Shown here: piece by piece, positions 35,083 through 44,073 of the stretch
How positions within the stretch are numbered: the first letter of the stretch is position 1
How the letters are laid out: each line of letters opens with the position of its first letter
From: Candidatus Aminicenantes bacterium UBA6228
GTDB taxonomy: Bacteria; Acidobacteriota; Aminicenantia; Aminicenantales; Saccharicenantaceae
Length of the DNA: 64,000 nt
Direction: 5' to 3'
Assembly (NCBI GenBank): GCA_002441005.1
Contig: DJWO01000009.1
Coordinates: forward strand, 124,001 to 188,000
Program-made: the position numbers and the translations under genes
Notes under the pieces: generated by a model
Databases searched by the model: none
The model's input: only the letters and a program-made list of their open reading frames with translations
Told to the model about the DNA's origin: nothing

Positions 35083-38000
35083 AAGAAAAAAGCTTTAGTT
35101 TTAATGCTTGCTCTCGTTCTCATTGCCGGCAGCACCGCTTTTGCTCAGATCATGCCAGAAGGCAGGATTACCGGTAAGGTCGTTGATGACCAGGGTAGTC
35201 CGCTCCCCGGCGTGACGATCGAAGCTACCAGCCCGAGGCTGGTTGGTAAAGCCGCTACAGTGACTGATGCTACCGGCACTTTCCGCTTGATGGCTCTGCC
35301 ATCCGGAACTTATCAATTAACTTTTAGTCTGCCCGGTTTCAAGACCTTAATCAGAAAAGACATTATCCTTCAGTTGTCTCAGACTCTGGTGATCAATGTC
35401 ACTATGGAACCGGCGGCCATCGAGGAACAGGTAACGGTCGTTGGCCAGAGCCCGTTAATTGACGTCAAGAGTACGGTCAAAGGCCAGGTCATGACCAAGG
35501 AAACATTTATGAGCCTGCCCCGTGGCCGTACCTTTGATTCGCTGATTGGCATTATGCCTGGCGTTCAAAGTGAAGGCATCGCCGGTGGTTTGTCAGTTGA
35601 TGGCGCTACTGGAACTGAAAATATGTGGTATGTTGATGGCGCTGATGTCACCAATATCCACATCGGGACCAGAGGCCAGAACGTAGTCCTCGAGCTGGTG
35701 GATGAAGTTAAAGTTACCGCTTCTGGTTACAATGCTGAATTTGGCGGCTCGATGGGCGGCGTGGTCAACGTCATCAGCCGTTCTGGTGGAAATACCTTCC
35801 ATGGCGATGTCATGGTTTATTACAACAACAACGAAATGTGGATGCAGGGCAAAGCCCGCGATTATTTACGCCAGAATCCATATTCAGTTGATATATATGA
35901 ATATGTCAACGATGATGACCTCTTTTTCGACGGTGGCCATAAGCGAGACAATTATTACCGGCTCGAAGGTGTGGTCAGCCTCGGCGGTTATATCCTGAAA
36001 GACAAACTGTGGTTCTTTGGTTCATTTAACCCGGTTTATTATCAAACAACTGCTCTGAGAGATTTCAACCATAGGACCGGCCCCTGGTACCAGTTCCTCA
36101 ACAAAAATACCTACTATAATGCTTCAATCAAATTAACAGCCGCACCTGTCCGGGGTTTAAGATTATCAGCCAGTTATGTCAACAATTTCTACAAGTGGAG
36201 AGGATCCATCCCCAGCATCAATGGAACCGGTAACCCTGCCACTCAATGGTACAAAGATGGATTTGATTATCCCAACTGGACAACAACATTGACAGCTGAC
36301 TATACAGCTACCAACAATTTGCTGTTGAGCTTAAGAGCCGGCTGGCACCGCCAGGACCAGAATAATCAGCAGGTAGGCGTACCCCCGTATACTACTTTTT
36401 ATTTCGATGTTGGCAATATCAATGCTGGCTATGACACTCATTCTTACTATGTGGCTAACCCAACCCTTCTTCATTATACAGGCTGGTCTAACTATACTGC
36501 CTGGCGGGAGAGGTTACGGACTATCTATGATAAAGTCAGCACGAACCTAGATGCGACCTATTATGCTAACCTGGCTGGTGAACACGCTATCAAGGCCGGT
36601 TTCCAGTGGATTTATCTCCATGAAGATGTGTATAATGGTGCTCCCTATCCTCATGTCAACTTAAATTTTGGAGGAACTCATACAGGACTTGGCTTCCCGG
36701 TTGGCTATGGTGCTCCTCCGGACAGCCCCTATTACGGTGAATTTGGCTATTACACTATCAGAAGCTCCTTCACTTCACCCTACGGCTGGGTCTGGAATAT
36801 TCACAGCAACAACTGGGCCCTTTACCTCCAGGATTCCTGGACAATTAACAACAAGTTGACCATCAACTTCGGCCTCAGAACTGAATCTGAATATATTCCT
36901 TCTTTTGCCTCATCCGATCCTGAGTTAGCCAAGGTTAAACCCATTAAATTCGGCTTTGGCGATAAACTGGCCCCCAGAGTTGGTGCTGTTTATGATGTTT
37001 TTGGCGATTCCAGCCTGAAGATTTTTGCCAGCTTCGGCATCTACTATGATGTTATGAAGTTGTACATGGCTGAAGGCGCCTTCGGCGGCTTCAAGTGGAT
37101 AACTGACTACTATGCCCTGCAGGATCCAGACTGGACAAAGATTGCCGCCAGCGGGTTACTCGATGATGCCGCCAGCCAGGAAAATGGCAACACTTATGCC
37201 GGCAGCATCAACTATCGTCAAGTTTCCTTTGATACCGTTGATCCAGATCTCAAACCGGTCGGCCAGAGAGAAATTTCCTTCGGTGTGGAAAAGAAACTGA
37301 TGGAAGACCTGTCTCTGTCTGCCCGTTTTGTTCAGAAGCACTTGATCAGAACGATAGAAGATGTGGGCGTTTATGTTGTTGATCCTGATACCCATATGGC
37401 TTCTGAAGTTTACTACATCACTAATCCCGGTTTCGGCTGGTCAAGACCTGAATCCCAGGGTGGAAAATTTGCTGATTCCGTGATCGATCCTGACACTGGA
37501 CTTGAATACAATTACTGGCCAGAGCCCAAAGCCAAAAGAGAATATTATGGCTTGAACCTGTCCTTAGAAAAGAGATTCAGCCATAACTGGCAGGGTGGTA
37601 TCAACTATACTTTAAGCCGGGTTGAGGGCAACTACAGTGGCTTAAGCTCTGCTGATGAAAGCGGACGTAATTCACCCAACGTTGAAAGATTCTGGGATTA
37701 CTGGTTTATGCAATATCAACTCGACGGCAAAGTCCTGGATGGGCCGCTTCCTCAGGATAGAACTCACTATATCAAAGCCTATGGCTCCTATGCTTTCCCC
37801 TTTGGTCTGACCGTCGGTTTAACTGCTTATGCCAGAAGTGGTTTCCCACGCAGCAGCTGGCTCAATATCAATAACACCTATATGTATCCCTATGGCTATG
37901 GCGATCTGGGCCGTCTCCCCTGGAACGTCTGGGCTGACCTGTACTTAGAATACACTCTTCGTTTTGGCGGCAAGTATTCTGCCACTATTAACTTCCAGGT

Positions 38001-38226
38001 TAACAACGTGACCAATACCAAGTCGATAACCGCCAAGAACAACACCTTGAACAGAAATTCTATCTATGCTGACGACTGGGAATTCCTGAACGGAGCTTTA
38101 GCCGAAGATCTCGATAACAGAATCGCTAATTCCTACCCTGGCCACCTGCCCGCTCCAGCTTTCAATATGTGGACCGGCAGATTTGGAACCTGGTCAACAG
38201 TGCTGGGCTTCAGATTCTCCTTCTAA
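35080..38226 (+). CDS. TonB-dependent receptor 3, Oar-like, with carboxypeptidase-regulatory domain
   Basis: Outer-membrane import receptor of 1048 residues. The ATG at 35080 is preferred over a TTG at 35071 because AGGAG at 35064-35068 is 11 bases from the ATG but only two from the TTG. It has a signal peptide (MKKKALVLMLALVLIAGSTAFAQ, about 1-23), a carboxypeptidase-regulatory domain (about 28-115), a plug (MWYVDGADVTNI and VNVISRSGGNTFHG) and a barrel ending VLGFRFSF. It is the closest relative of receptor 2. It has a sigma-54 promoter, is followed by a terminator, and faces a minus-strand operon of sulfatase-fold/TPR, regulatory-domain/TPR and GWxTD genes. Confidence 0.94.
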   Translation: MKKKALVLMLALVLIAGSTAFAQIMPEGRITGKVVDDQGSPLPGVTIEATSPRLVGKAATVTDATGTFRLMALPSGTYQLTFSLPGFKTLIRKDIILQLSQTLVINVTMEPAAIEEQVTVVGQSPLIDVKSTVKGQVMTKETFMSLPRGRTFDSLIGIMPGVQSEGIAGGLSVDGATGTENMWYVDGADVTNIHIGTRGQNVVLELVDEVKVTASGYNAEFGGSMGGVVNVISRSGGNTFHGDVMVYYNNNEMWMQGKARDYLRQNPYSVDIYEYVNDDDLFFDGGHKRDNYYRLEGVVSLGGYILKDKLWFFGSFNPVYYQTTALRDFNHRTGPWYQFLNKNTYYNASIKLTAAPVRGLRLSASYVNNFYKWRGSIPSINGTGNPATQWYKDGFDYPNWTTTLTADYTATNNLLLSLRAGWHRQDQNNQQVGVPPYTTFYFDVGNINAGYDTHSYYVANPTLLHYTGWSNYTAWRERLRTIYDKVSTNLDATYYANLAGEHAIKAGFQWIYLHEDVYNGAPYPHVNLNFGGTHTGLGFPVGYGAPPDSPYYGEFGYYTIRSSFTSPYGWVWNIHSNNWALYLQDSWTINNKLTINFGLRTESEYIPSFASSDPELAKVKPIKFGFGDKLAPRVGAVYDVFGDSSLKIFASFGIYYDVMKLYMAEGAFGGFKWITDYYALQDPDWTKIAASGLLDDAASQENGNTYAGSINYRQVSFDTVDPDLKPVGQREISFGVEKKLMEDLSLSARFVQKHLIRTIEDVGVYVVDPDTHMASEVYYITNPGFGWSRPESQGGKFADSVIDPDTGLEYNYWPEPKAKREYYGLNLSLEKRFSHNWQGGINYTLSRVEGNYSGLSSADESGRNSPNVERFWDYWFMQYQLDGKVLDGPLPQDRTHYIKAYGSYAFPFGLTVGLTAYARSGFPRSSWLNINNTYMYPYGYGDLGRLPWNVWADLYLEYTLRFGGKYSATINFQVNNVTNTKSITAKNNTLNRNSIYADDWEFLNGALAEDLDNRIANSYPGHLPAPAFNMWTGRFGTWSTVLGFRFSF

Positions 38227-38250
38227 CTTAGTTAGCTCCAAGCTGAATTC

Positions 38251-38288
38251 AAAACCCGTCCTCCCCACCCGGGGAGGGCGGGTTTTTT
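38251..38288. terminator. Terminator between convergent receptor 3 and sulfatase-fold genes
   Basis: AAAACCCGTCCTCCCC pairs with GGGGAGGGCGGGTTTT around ACCC, followed by T-run on the plus strand and preceded by A-run, so it may serve both directions. It clearly ends the receptor 3 transcript. Confidence 0.9.
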
Positions 38289-38397
38289 ATTTCGAGTCAA
38301 ATCCTAATTCAGGAGCTAATCTGGTTAGTCCCTGGACAGAGTTTTGCCTTTATTCTCAGTCTAAGAACGAAAATTAGAATGAAAAAAGGAAAGGTTT

Positions 38398-40665
38398 CTA
38401 TTTGACCTGCCCTGATTGTTTTTCCAGCCGGCTGAGCTCGGCTTTAGCCTGGGCAATACTCCGGGGATTATCTCCAGCCGAACTTTCGAGATAAAGGCGG
38501 AAATATTTTATGGCATTTTCGCTATCTCCGCTTTTCTCATAAGCCACAGCCAGATTGAAAATGCCAACCGGTGTTGGTTTGATGGCTACAGCCTGACGCA
38601 GGTAAAAAATCGCCTGACTGTAATCTCCAAGGTAAGAATAAGCGATACCGGTGTATTGATAGAAGGCCTGATCCCCCGGATAATCATCTATCAGCTTCTT
38701 ATAGACTTCAATGGCCTGGCTGAGCTGGCCGCTTGAAGCCAGATTGCCGGCATAGGACATCCTGAGAAACTTACTTTCGGGCTCAACAGCCAGAGCCTGT
38801 TCATAATATGGTCTGGCTTCTTCCTTCCGGCCGGAAGTATCAAGGATGCCGGCACAAACCGTCAGGGCATCAACATTTCTGGGATTTAACTTCAGCACCT
38901 GGTTCATAGTGGAAAAAGCTTCAGCCAATCTCCCGCTGACCAGATAAGTATGACCAAGCCGGACCAGCAGGATTTCAGAATCAGGAATACGGGCCAGGCC
39001 TTTATTTAGCGTCTCCAGAGCTTCATTCATTTTTTGCTGCCGGGCCTGAGCGATGGCCAGATTGACATAACTGGCTGGCGAATCCGGCAATTCTTCCATA
39101 ATCTGCAGATAAATTTGCTCGGCCTCGGCATATTTCTCCTCATATTCAGCCGCCTGGGCCTGCTGGATGAGCCTCAAAAGGTCAATCTTTTCCTTTGGAT
39201 CAGGAAAGGTAGAAACACCTTTGGCCGGAGCAAAATTCAGATAACCAAGAGAACGTAATTTTTCGGTATCGGCTGCATCTGGGCCCGGAGCAGGCTCGGA
39301 AGATGAACCGGCCTGCTTCCCGCTGGCGGCCAGTAGCAGATCAGCTTCTAATTGTTTTTTCAGGCTGGCGGTCGCTGCTGGCGAGGAGTCAAACAAATTT
39401 TTTCTTTCTTCCGGGTCAGATTTAAGATCATACAGTTCTGGCCGGGGACATTGAATATATTTCCACTTATCAGTTACCAGAGCTACCAGCTCTGACCAGC
39501 TAAAGTTCTCCCTGGGATAAAAGGTTTCGATCAGAGCCTCTCTATCTTTTCTTTCTTTCTTTTCGATGACCGGCAGCAGGCTTTTCCCCTGCGGATCCAC
39601 TCCCGGCTCCTGAGCCCCGGTCAAATCCATAATAGTCGGAGTAATATCCAGTAACCGGACTGTCTGGTTGACCAGACCGCTCTTTGGAAATATTTTTTTA
39701 TTCCAGATGATTAGAGGGACCCGGACAGTTTCCTCGTAGAGGAATAAGCCATGCCCTCTTTCGATTTTATCTCCAAGTCCTTCCCCATGGTCACCGGCCA
39801 CAATGATAATCGTTCTATCCAGCAGGCCTTTAGCCTGGAGGGCCTCCAGTATCTTGCCCACATAAAAATCCATATAGGCAATTTCACCATCGTAGAGCTG
39901 GCGGGCAAACTCTTCCCTGTAGGGCGACGGAGGATCATAGGGAAGATGAGGGTCATAATAATGGACCCAGCCAAAAAACTTGTTTTTATAATTGTTTTCC
40001 AGCCAGGTAGAAAAACGGGCAAAAGTCGCCTCAGCCCGCCGTTCGGCATTATTGGTTTTAAAAGGCAGGTCAGCCTGGAAGGTATCATCATAAACTTCAA
40101 ATCCGCGGTCCAGCCCAAATCTGGAATCAACAGAAAAAGACGAGACAAAAGCAGCGGTCTTATAGCCCTTGCCGGCCAGCAGTTCAGTGATAGTTTTGAC
40201 TCCGGCTGGGAGATAGTGGCCATTATTACGGATGCTATGAGCTACCGGCTCCAGCCCGGTTAAAATGGTAGCATGAGAAGGCAGGGTAAGCGGAGCTGAA
40301 CAATAGACCCGGTTAAAACGCCAGCCTTCTGCCGCTAAGCGGTCAAGATTTGGAGTCCTGGCCTCTTTATCTCCATAACAACCAAGATGATCTGCTCTGG
40401 TCGTATCAAGAGTGATTAGCAGAAGATTAAAGGCAGGGGCTGATTTTAAATCCAGGCGGGGAGATCTTAGCCGGATCAGAGCGGCCAGACCGGCTAAAAG
40501 AAGGATTAGACAGGCTATTATCCAGGGGGAAATTCTGGCTTTCCTGGCTTTTCGTCCAGGCTGAGCTTCTGCTTTTCTTGGCTGGCGTTCAGTTTCGGCA
40601 GTCACCAGCCGGCGGTCAGATTTATTCTCAAGCCGGCCTTTACCCTTCCGTTTTTTCTTACTCAT
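38398..40665 (-). CDS. Type II membrane-anchored sulfatase-fold enzyme with TPR array, Thr at nucleophile
   Basis: The 755-residue product has a basic cytoplasmic N-terminus (1-47), one membrane segment (about 48-65), a sulfatase-fold domain (about 80-480) and about seven TPR units. Metal motifs: TLDTTRAD (Asp87) and AGDHGEGLGDK. The nucleophile motif is PLT127LPSH in place of C/S-x-P-S-R. A low-complexity Ser/Pro/Ala stretch (about 455-470) links the enzyme to the TPRs. It is a paralogue of the 9104 and 29347 products. It is last in a minus-strand operon after the GWxTD and regulatory-domain/TPR genes. Confidence 0.85.
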   Translation of the reverse strand: MSKKKRKGKGRLENKSDRRLVTAETERQPRKAEAQPGRKARKARISPWIIACLILLLAGLAALIRLRSPRLDLKSAPAFNLLLITLDTTRADHLGCYGDKEARTPNLDRLAAEGWRFNRVYCSAPLTLPSHATILTGLEPVAHSIRNNGHYLPAGVKTITELLAGKGYKTAAFVSSFSVDSRFGLDRGFEVYDDTFQADLPFKTNNAERRAEATFARFSTWLENNYKNKFFGWVHYYDPHLPYDPPSPYREEFARQLYDGEIAYMDFYVGKILEALQAKGLLDRTIIIVAGDHGEGLGDKIERGHGLFLYEETVRVPLIIWNKKIFPKSGLVNQTVRLLDITPTIMDLTGAQEPGVDPQGKSLLPVIEKKERKDREALIETFYPRENFSWSELVALVTDKWKYIQCPRPELYDLKSDPEERKNLFDSSPAATASLKKQLEADLLLAASGKQAGSSSEPAPGPDAADTEKLRSLGYLNFAPAKGVSTFPDPKEKIDLLRLIQQAQAAEYEEKYAEAEQIYLQIMEELPDSPASYVNLAIAQARQQKMNEALETLNKGLARIPDSEILLVRLGHTYLVSGRLAEAFSTMNQVLKLNPRNVDALTVCAGILDTSGRKEEARPYYEQALAVEPESKFLRMSYAGNLASSGQLSQAIEVYKKLIDDYPGDQAFYQYTGIAYSYLGDYSQAIFYLRQAVAIKPTPVGIFNLAVAYEKSGDSENAIKYFRLYLESSAGDNPRSIAQAKAELSRLEKQSGQVK

Positions 40666-40756
40666 CTTCTGTGGATTTCCATAATCAATTCAACCTGAGC
40701 TAGACACTCTTAGCCCCTGATCCGGGCTGATTGTCTTTTTCCTGACCGGTTTAAAA

Positions 40757-41737
40757 CTACTGTTGTTTCTTGATAGCCTGGAGAATCTGTTGAACCATGT
40801 TGACCCGGGTAGAATCCTGCGGTTCAAGCTTCAAGAATTTTTCAAAATATTCTGTCGCCTTGGGAATATCATTTCTGTTAAGAAAAACGTAGCCAAGCTT
40901 GAGCAGCGGGTCAGGCCAATCGGGCTTGATGCTTGAAGCCATCTCATAATATTTCTGAGCTTCATCCAGCTGCTGATTATTGAAATAGACCTCAGCCACA
41001 TTAAAAGCTACAAATTCATCCTGGGGAGCTGTATCAACTGACTGCTTGAAATACTTGGTGGCTTCTTCCAGGTTATCTTGCTTGAGGTAAACCAGCCCGA
41101 TAGCGGCCAGGGCTTTAGCCTTCATGGTAATACCCATAGCCTGATCATCTTTGGACCTGTCAATGACCTGCTGGTAAGTTTCCAGGGCTTTATCCAGTTC
41201 ACCTTTCTCCCGGTAGCAGTCGCCAATGTTGAGTAGGACCTGATAGGCAGCCGGATTTTTCTGCAGAAATTCCTGATACATAGCTAGAGCAGTGTCATAC
41301 CTGCCCTCTTGATAAAAAGCGTTACCTTCATCCAGAAGTTTAAGCGCCTCTTCATCCTGAATGATTGACATCCCGCCACTTATCTTTTTTAATTTAATGG
41401 TTATTTTCGGGTTTTTTTCCAGCTGACTGACGGTAACGTCCACAATGTGAGGAGAATAGCCATCAGCGGTGGCTTTTAACGTCCATTTTCCTGAACCAAG
41501 ACCGATAAAAGACCACTCTCCTTTTTTATTAGTTTTAGTTTCAAGCTGCAAGCCGCCGGCTGCCTCCTGGACAAAGCCAAGCACCACTTTTACTCCGGCT
41601 ATTGGTTGATCCTTTTCATCCAGGACAACGCCGCCCAGCCGGCCGACACCCCGGCCAGCCTGGGCCAGGAGCCAGGTCTGACCAAGAAAAAATAATATAG
41701 TCAGTAAAGAGAAAAAACGCCAGACATGCCTTTTCAT
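40757..41737 (-). CDS. Exported carboxypeptidase-regulatory-like domain plus TPR protein
   Basis: The start at 41737 is chosen over 41761 because GGAGG (41743-41747) is five bases upstream and the product then starts with a signal peptide (MKRHVWRFFSLLTILFFLGQTWLLAQ). The 326-residue product has a carboxypeptidase-regulatory domain (about 30-120; G-G-V-V-L-D-E-K-D-Q-P-I-A-G), then about five TPR units. It is a paralogue of the 2437-3369 protein, again directly downstream of a GWxTD gene. Likely a periplasmic scaffold. Confidence 0.85.
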   Translation of the reverse strand: MKRHVWRFFSLLTILFFLGQTWLLAQAGRGVGRLGGVVLDEKDQPIAGVKVVLGFVQEAAGGLQLETKTNKKGEWSFIGLGSGKWTLKATADGYSPHIVDVTVSQLEKNPKITIKLKKISGGMSIIQDEEALKLLDEGNAFYQEGRYDTALAMYQEFLQKNPAAYQVLLNIGDCYREKGELDKALETYQQVIDRSKDDQAMGITMKAKALAAIGLVYLKQDNLEEATKYFKQSVDTAPQDEFVAFNVAEVYFNNQQLDEAQKYYEMASSIKPDWPDPLLKLGYVFLNRNDIPKATEYFEKFLKLEPQDSTRVNMVQQILQAIKKQQ

Positions 41738-41797
41738 CATTACCTCCATTCTCTTTATCAAAAACGATAGCCACGGGCCTTACCCGGGCAATTCTTT

Positions 41798-43903
41798 TCA
41801 ATTCTTTCTTTTTTCCTTAAGGGCTTTGACCTGAGCCTTTATTTTTTCCTGGTTGGGCTCAAGCTGCAATGACCTTTCCCAGGCATAAAGAGCCTCATCG
41901 GCATTACCCAGCTCAGAATAACATTCGCCGATGGCATTGAGAATATTGACGTTGGTGCCAAAGTGAGCCAGATATTGCTTGTAATAATTAATAGCCTGCT
42001 CGTACTGGTTGAGAGCTTGAGCGGCCTGACCCAGAATTTCCAGGAAATTATAGTTTTGTTCCTGACTGACAAAGGGACCTCCCACCGCTATTACTTCCTG
42101 ATATTTCCGGGAGGCCAAAAGCCAGCGGCAAAAATCAAGGGCATATGCAGGCTCTTTGGGGTTCAGGCGATAAGCCGCTTCCAGGTATTTGGCTGCCCGG
42201 GCCTGATCCTGGCGATTCCAGTACTGGAGCCCCAGGGCATGCTGAACTTCGGCTGAGTTGTCGCCTTCAACCGGTTTGGTCATAACCCAGGAGCGGGAGA
42301 GAGCCGGCAGATGACTGATAAAGAAATTTTCTTTCTGGCTAATCACCACATTATTGTTGTTATCAGTCAAAGTAACCGTCAACATATAATTAGCCGGCGA
42401 CCAGCCCTCCAGGGAAATTTCTTCATAAAAAACCTGACTGCCCTGATAATCAGAGATTTTTTTCGAGAAAGACTTAACCTTATCACCGTTTTCCTTGACG
42501 ACCTCATAGTTGAGGCTTCCGGTCTGTTTTAATTCTGACGTTAAGCCCCAGAGCTGAAAGACGGCATAAAGCCTGTCACCCACCACAAAATCGTTGCGGG
42601 GAGAAAGTACAAATTGAAGATCGTCAAGAAGAAAAGCCTTATTCAGCCCGCGATATTGATTGCTTCTGGTCAGACGGTTAGCCAGGACCAGCGGACTCAT
42701 CAGTAATCCACTGTCCGGAATGCTTAAAGAAGCCTCAAAGGAAGTAAATTCTTTGGAGACGTAATTTTTAAGAAGAATGCTCAATTTATACCTGCCCGGC
42801 ACTAAGGGGAAAACATCCTGAAAACTCATTAATCTGTCTCTGATACTATCAACCTGCTCGCTCCGGAGATTGAGAGGCAGCCGGCGGTCAAATTGATAGA
42901 CCTGCTGACCGTTCTCATCGGTCACAATCCCATTAATGACGATTGTGGTCTGATAATTATCTCCATTCTTTTCGAGGGATAGTTTCTTTGGTTCGATTAG
43001 ATAATGGACATAATAAATTCCGCTCCCGGACTTATAGACACTGACCAGAGCGTCACTATCCAGATAATTGGCGGAATATTCAACTTCAATGATATCCTTA
43101 TATTTAAAAAGCTTGTCAGCATAGGTATCTCTCACTTTATAAACAGGGGCATCCGGAATTTTCTGATAGAGGAGAACCTCAGAAGCAATGGAGGGCCTGA
43201 TTTCCATCAGGCTTTCGCCTTCAATTAAGGAGAGAGAAACATTGGCCACATTCGGTTCAATACTGACCAGCTTCTGGAAGGCCTGGATATAATCAGTCAT
43301 ATCGCCACTATAATGGGGCATAAGTCTTTGCGGCCCATCTTTAACCGGAGAATAGAGGATATATTCATTGGTTCCTTCAGGTTTATAAAAGACGACAGAA
43401 AAGGCATTGGGCAGTCCGTACTCAGCCATTCCCTGATAAAACCAGACAATAGTCGGATATAAGTCAGACAGATTTTCATATTTTTCAGTGTATTGAGGCT
43501 CTCCCAGGGTAATATAAATCCGGCCCATATCTGACCGCCAGCCCGCACCCGGAGATTCTTTGCCGTAGTTCTTATTAGCATATTGAATCCGGCGGTAATG
43601 CTCGTCTTTAAACTCATTCTCTGGGGTATTAGGATTTGGATCCCGCTGTTTCCAGAAAGCTTCGACAAACATCTCCCGCTGCCGGTCATTTTCCAGGCTG
43701 AGAAAGACCTCTTTTTCCTTAGGAGAGATGATGTAAACTACTTCTTCTTCCAGCCATTTTTTATATTTTTCTGGCAGAGCTTTAATCAGTTCCTTGGTGG
43801 AGGGAGCTTTGGTCTTGGCTTTATTCTGGGCAAAATCAGGTGCGGCCAGGCCCATCAAAAAACAGGCTATCAAGGCAAAAATCAACAGGCTTTTTCTTTT
43901 CAT
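41798..43903 (-). CDS. GWxTD-domain protein with C-terminal TPRs
   Basis: The 701-residue product has a signal peptide (MKRKSLLIFALIACFLMGLAAPDFAQ), then KYKKWLEEEVVYIISPKEK, FVEAFWKQRDPNPNTPENEF and the signature G-A-G-W-R-S-D-M-G-R-I-Y-I-T-L-G-E-P, the form closest to the canonical G-W-x-T-D in this window. Beta-sandwich domains follow, then TPR units in the last 150 residues. CAGGAG precedes the ATG. It is close to the 32411 protein. It is first in an operon with the regulatory-domain/TPR and sulfatase-fold genes and divergent from rpoD. Exported, function unknown. Confidence 0.88.
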   Translation of the reverse strand: MKRKSLLIFALIACFLMGLAAPDFAQNKAKTKAPSTKELIKALPEKYKKWLEEEVVYIISPKEKEVFLSLENDRQREMFVEAFWKQRDPNPNTPENEFKDEHYRRIQYANKNYGKESPGAGWRSDMGRIYITLGEPQYTEKYENLSDLYPTIVWFYQGMAEYGLPNAFSVVFYKPEGTNEYILYSPVKDGPQRLMPHYSGDMTDYIQAFQKLVSIEPNVANVSLSLIEGESLMEIRPSIASEVLLYQKIPDAPVYKVRDTYADKLFKYKDIIEVEYSANYLDSDALVSVYKSGSGIYYVHYLIEPKKLSLEKNGDNYQTTIVINGIVTDENGQQVYQFDRRLPLNLRSEQVDSIRDRLMSFQDVFPLVPGRYKLSILLKNYVSKEFTSFEASLSIPDSGLLMSPLVLANRLTRSNQYRGLNKAFLLDDLQFVLSPRNDFVVGDRLYAVFQLWGLTSELKQTGSLNYEVVKENGDKVKSFSKKISDYQGSQVFYEEISLEGWSPANYMLTVTLTDNNNNVVISQKENFFISHLPALSRSWVMTKPVEGDNSAEVQHALGLQYWNRQDQARAAKYLEAAYRLNPKEPAYALDFCRWLLASRKYQEVIAVGGPFVSQEQNYNFLEILGQAAQALNQYEQAINYYKQYLAHFGTNVNILNAIGECYSELGNADEALYAWERSLQLEPNQEKIKAQVKALKEKRKN

Positions 43904-43922
43904 CAGTTCTCCTGAAGTGTAT

Positions 43923-43950
43923 ATTATAATATATAACTCGTTGGTTCAAG
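43923..43950 (-). promoter_or_regulatory. Candidate promoter of the GWxTD operon
   Basis: On the minus strand a perfect TATAAT (43923-43928) lies 20 bases before the start codon; the best -35 is CTTGAA 16 bases upstream. The A+T-rich box is itself nearly palindromic. Confidence 0.35.
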
Positions 43951-43971
43951 ATTAGATGCATTAAAAACAAC

Positions 43972-44000
43972 TTGACAAAAAAAGATTGGTGACTTATCTA
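43972..44000 (+). promoter_or_regulatory. Candidate promoter of rpoD
   Basis: A perfect TTGACA (43972-43977) is followed 17 bases later by a poor -10, TATCTA (43995-44000); a better box, TATATT, lies 21 bases away. The -35 is convincing, the -10 is not. Confidence 0.35.
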
Positions 44001-44073
44001 TATTAAAGAATTTCACAGATTTAATGCCCTCTTTGAGTTTCAGGCTTAAGGACGACATTTACAGGGGTTCAAA

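Noticed and set aside
39711..40263. Overlapping frames of about 170 codons on both strands inside the sulfatase-fold gene
   Set aside because: Shadows of a clearly coding frame; no ribosome site or family match.
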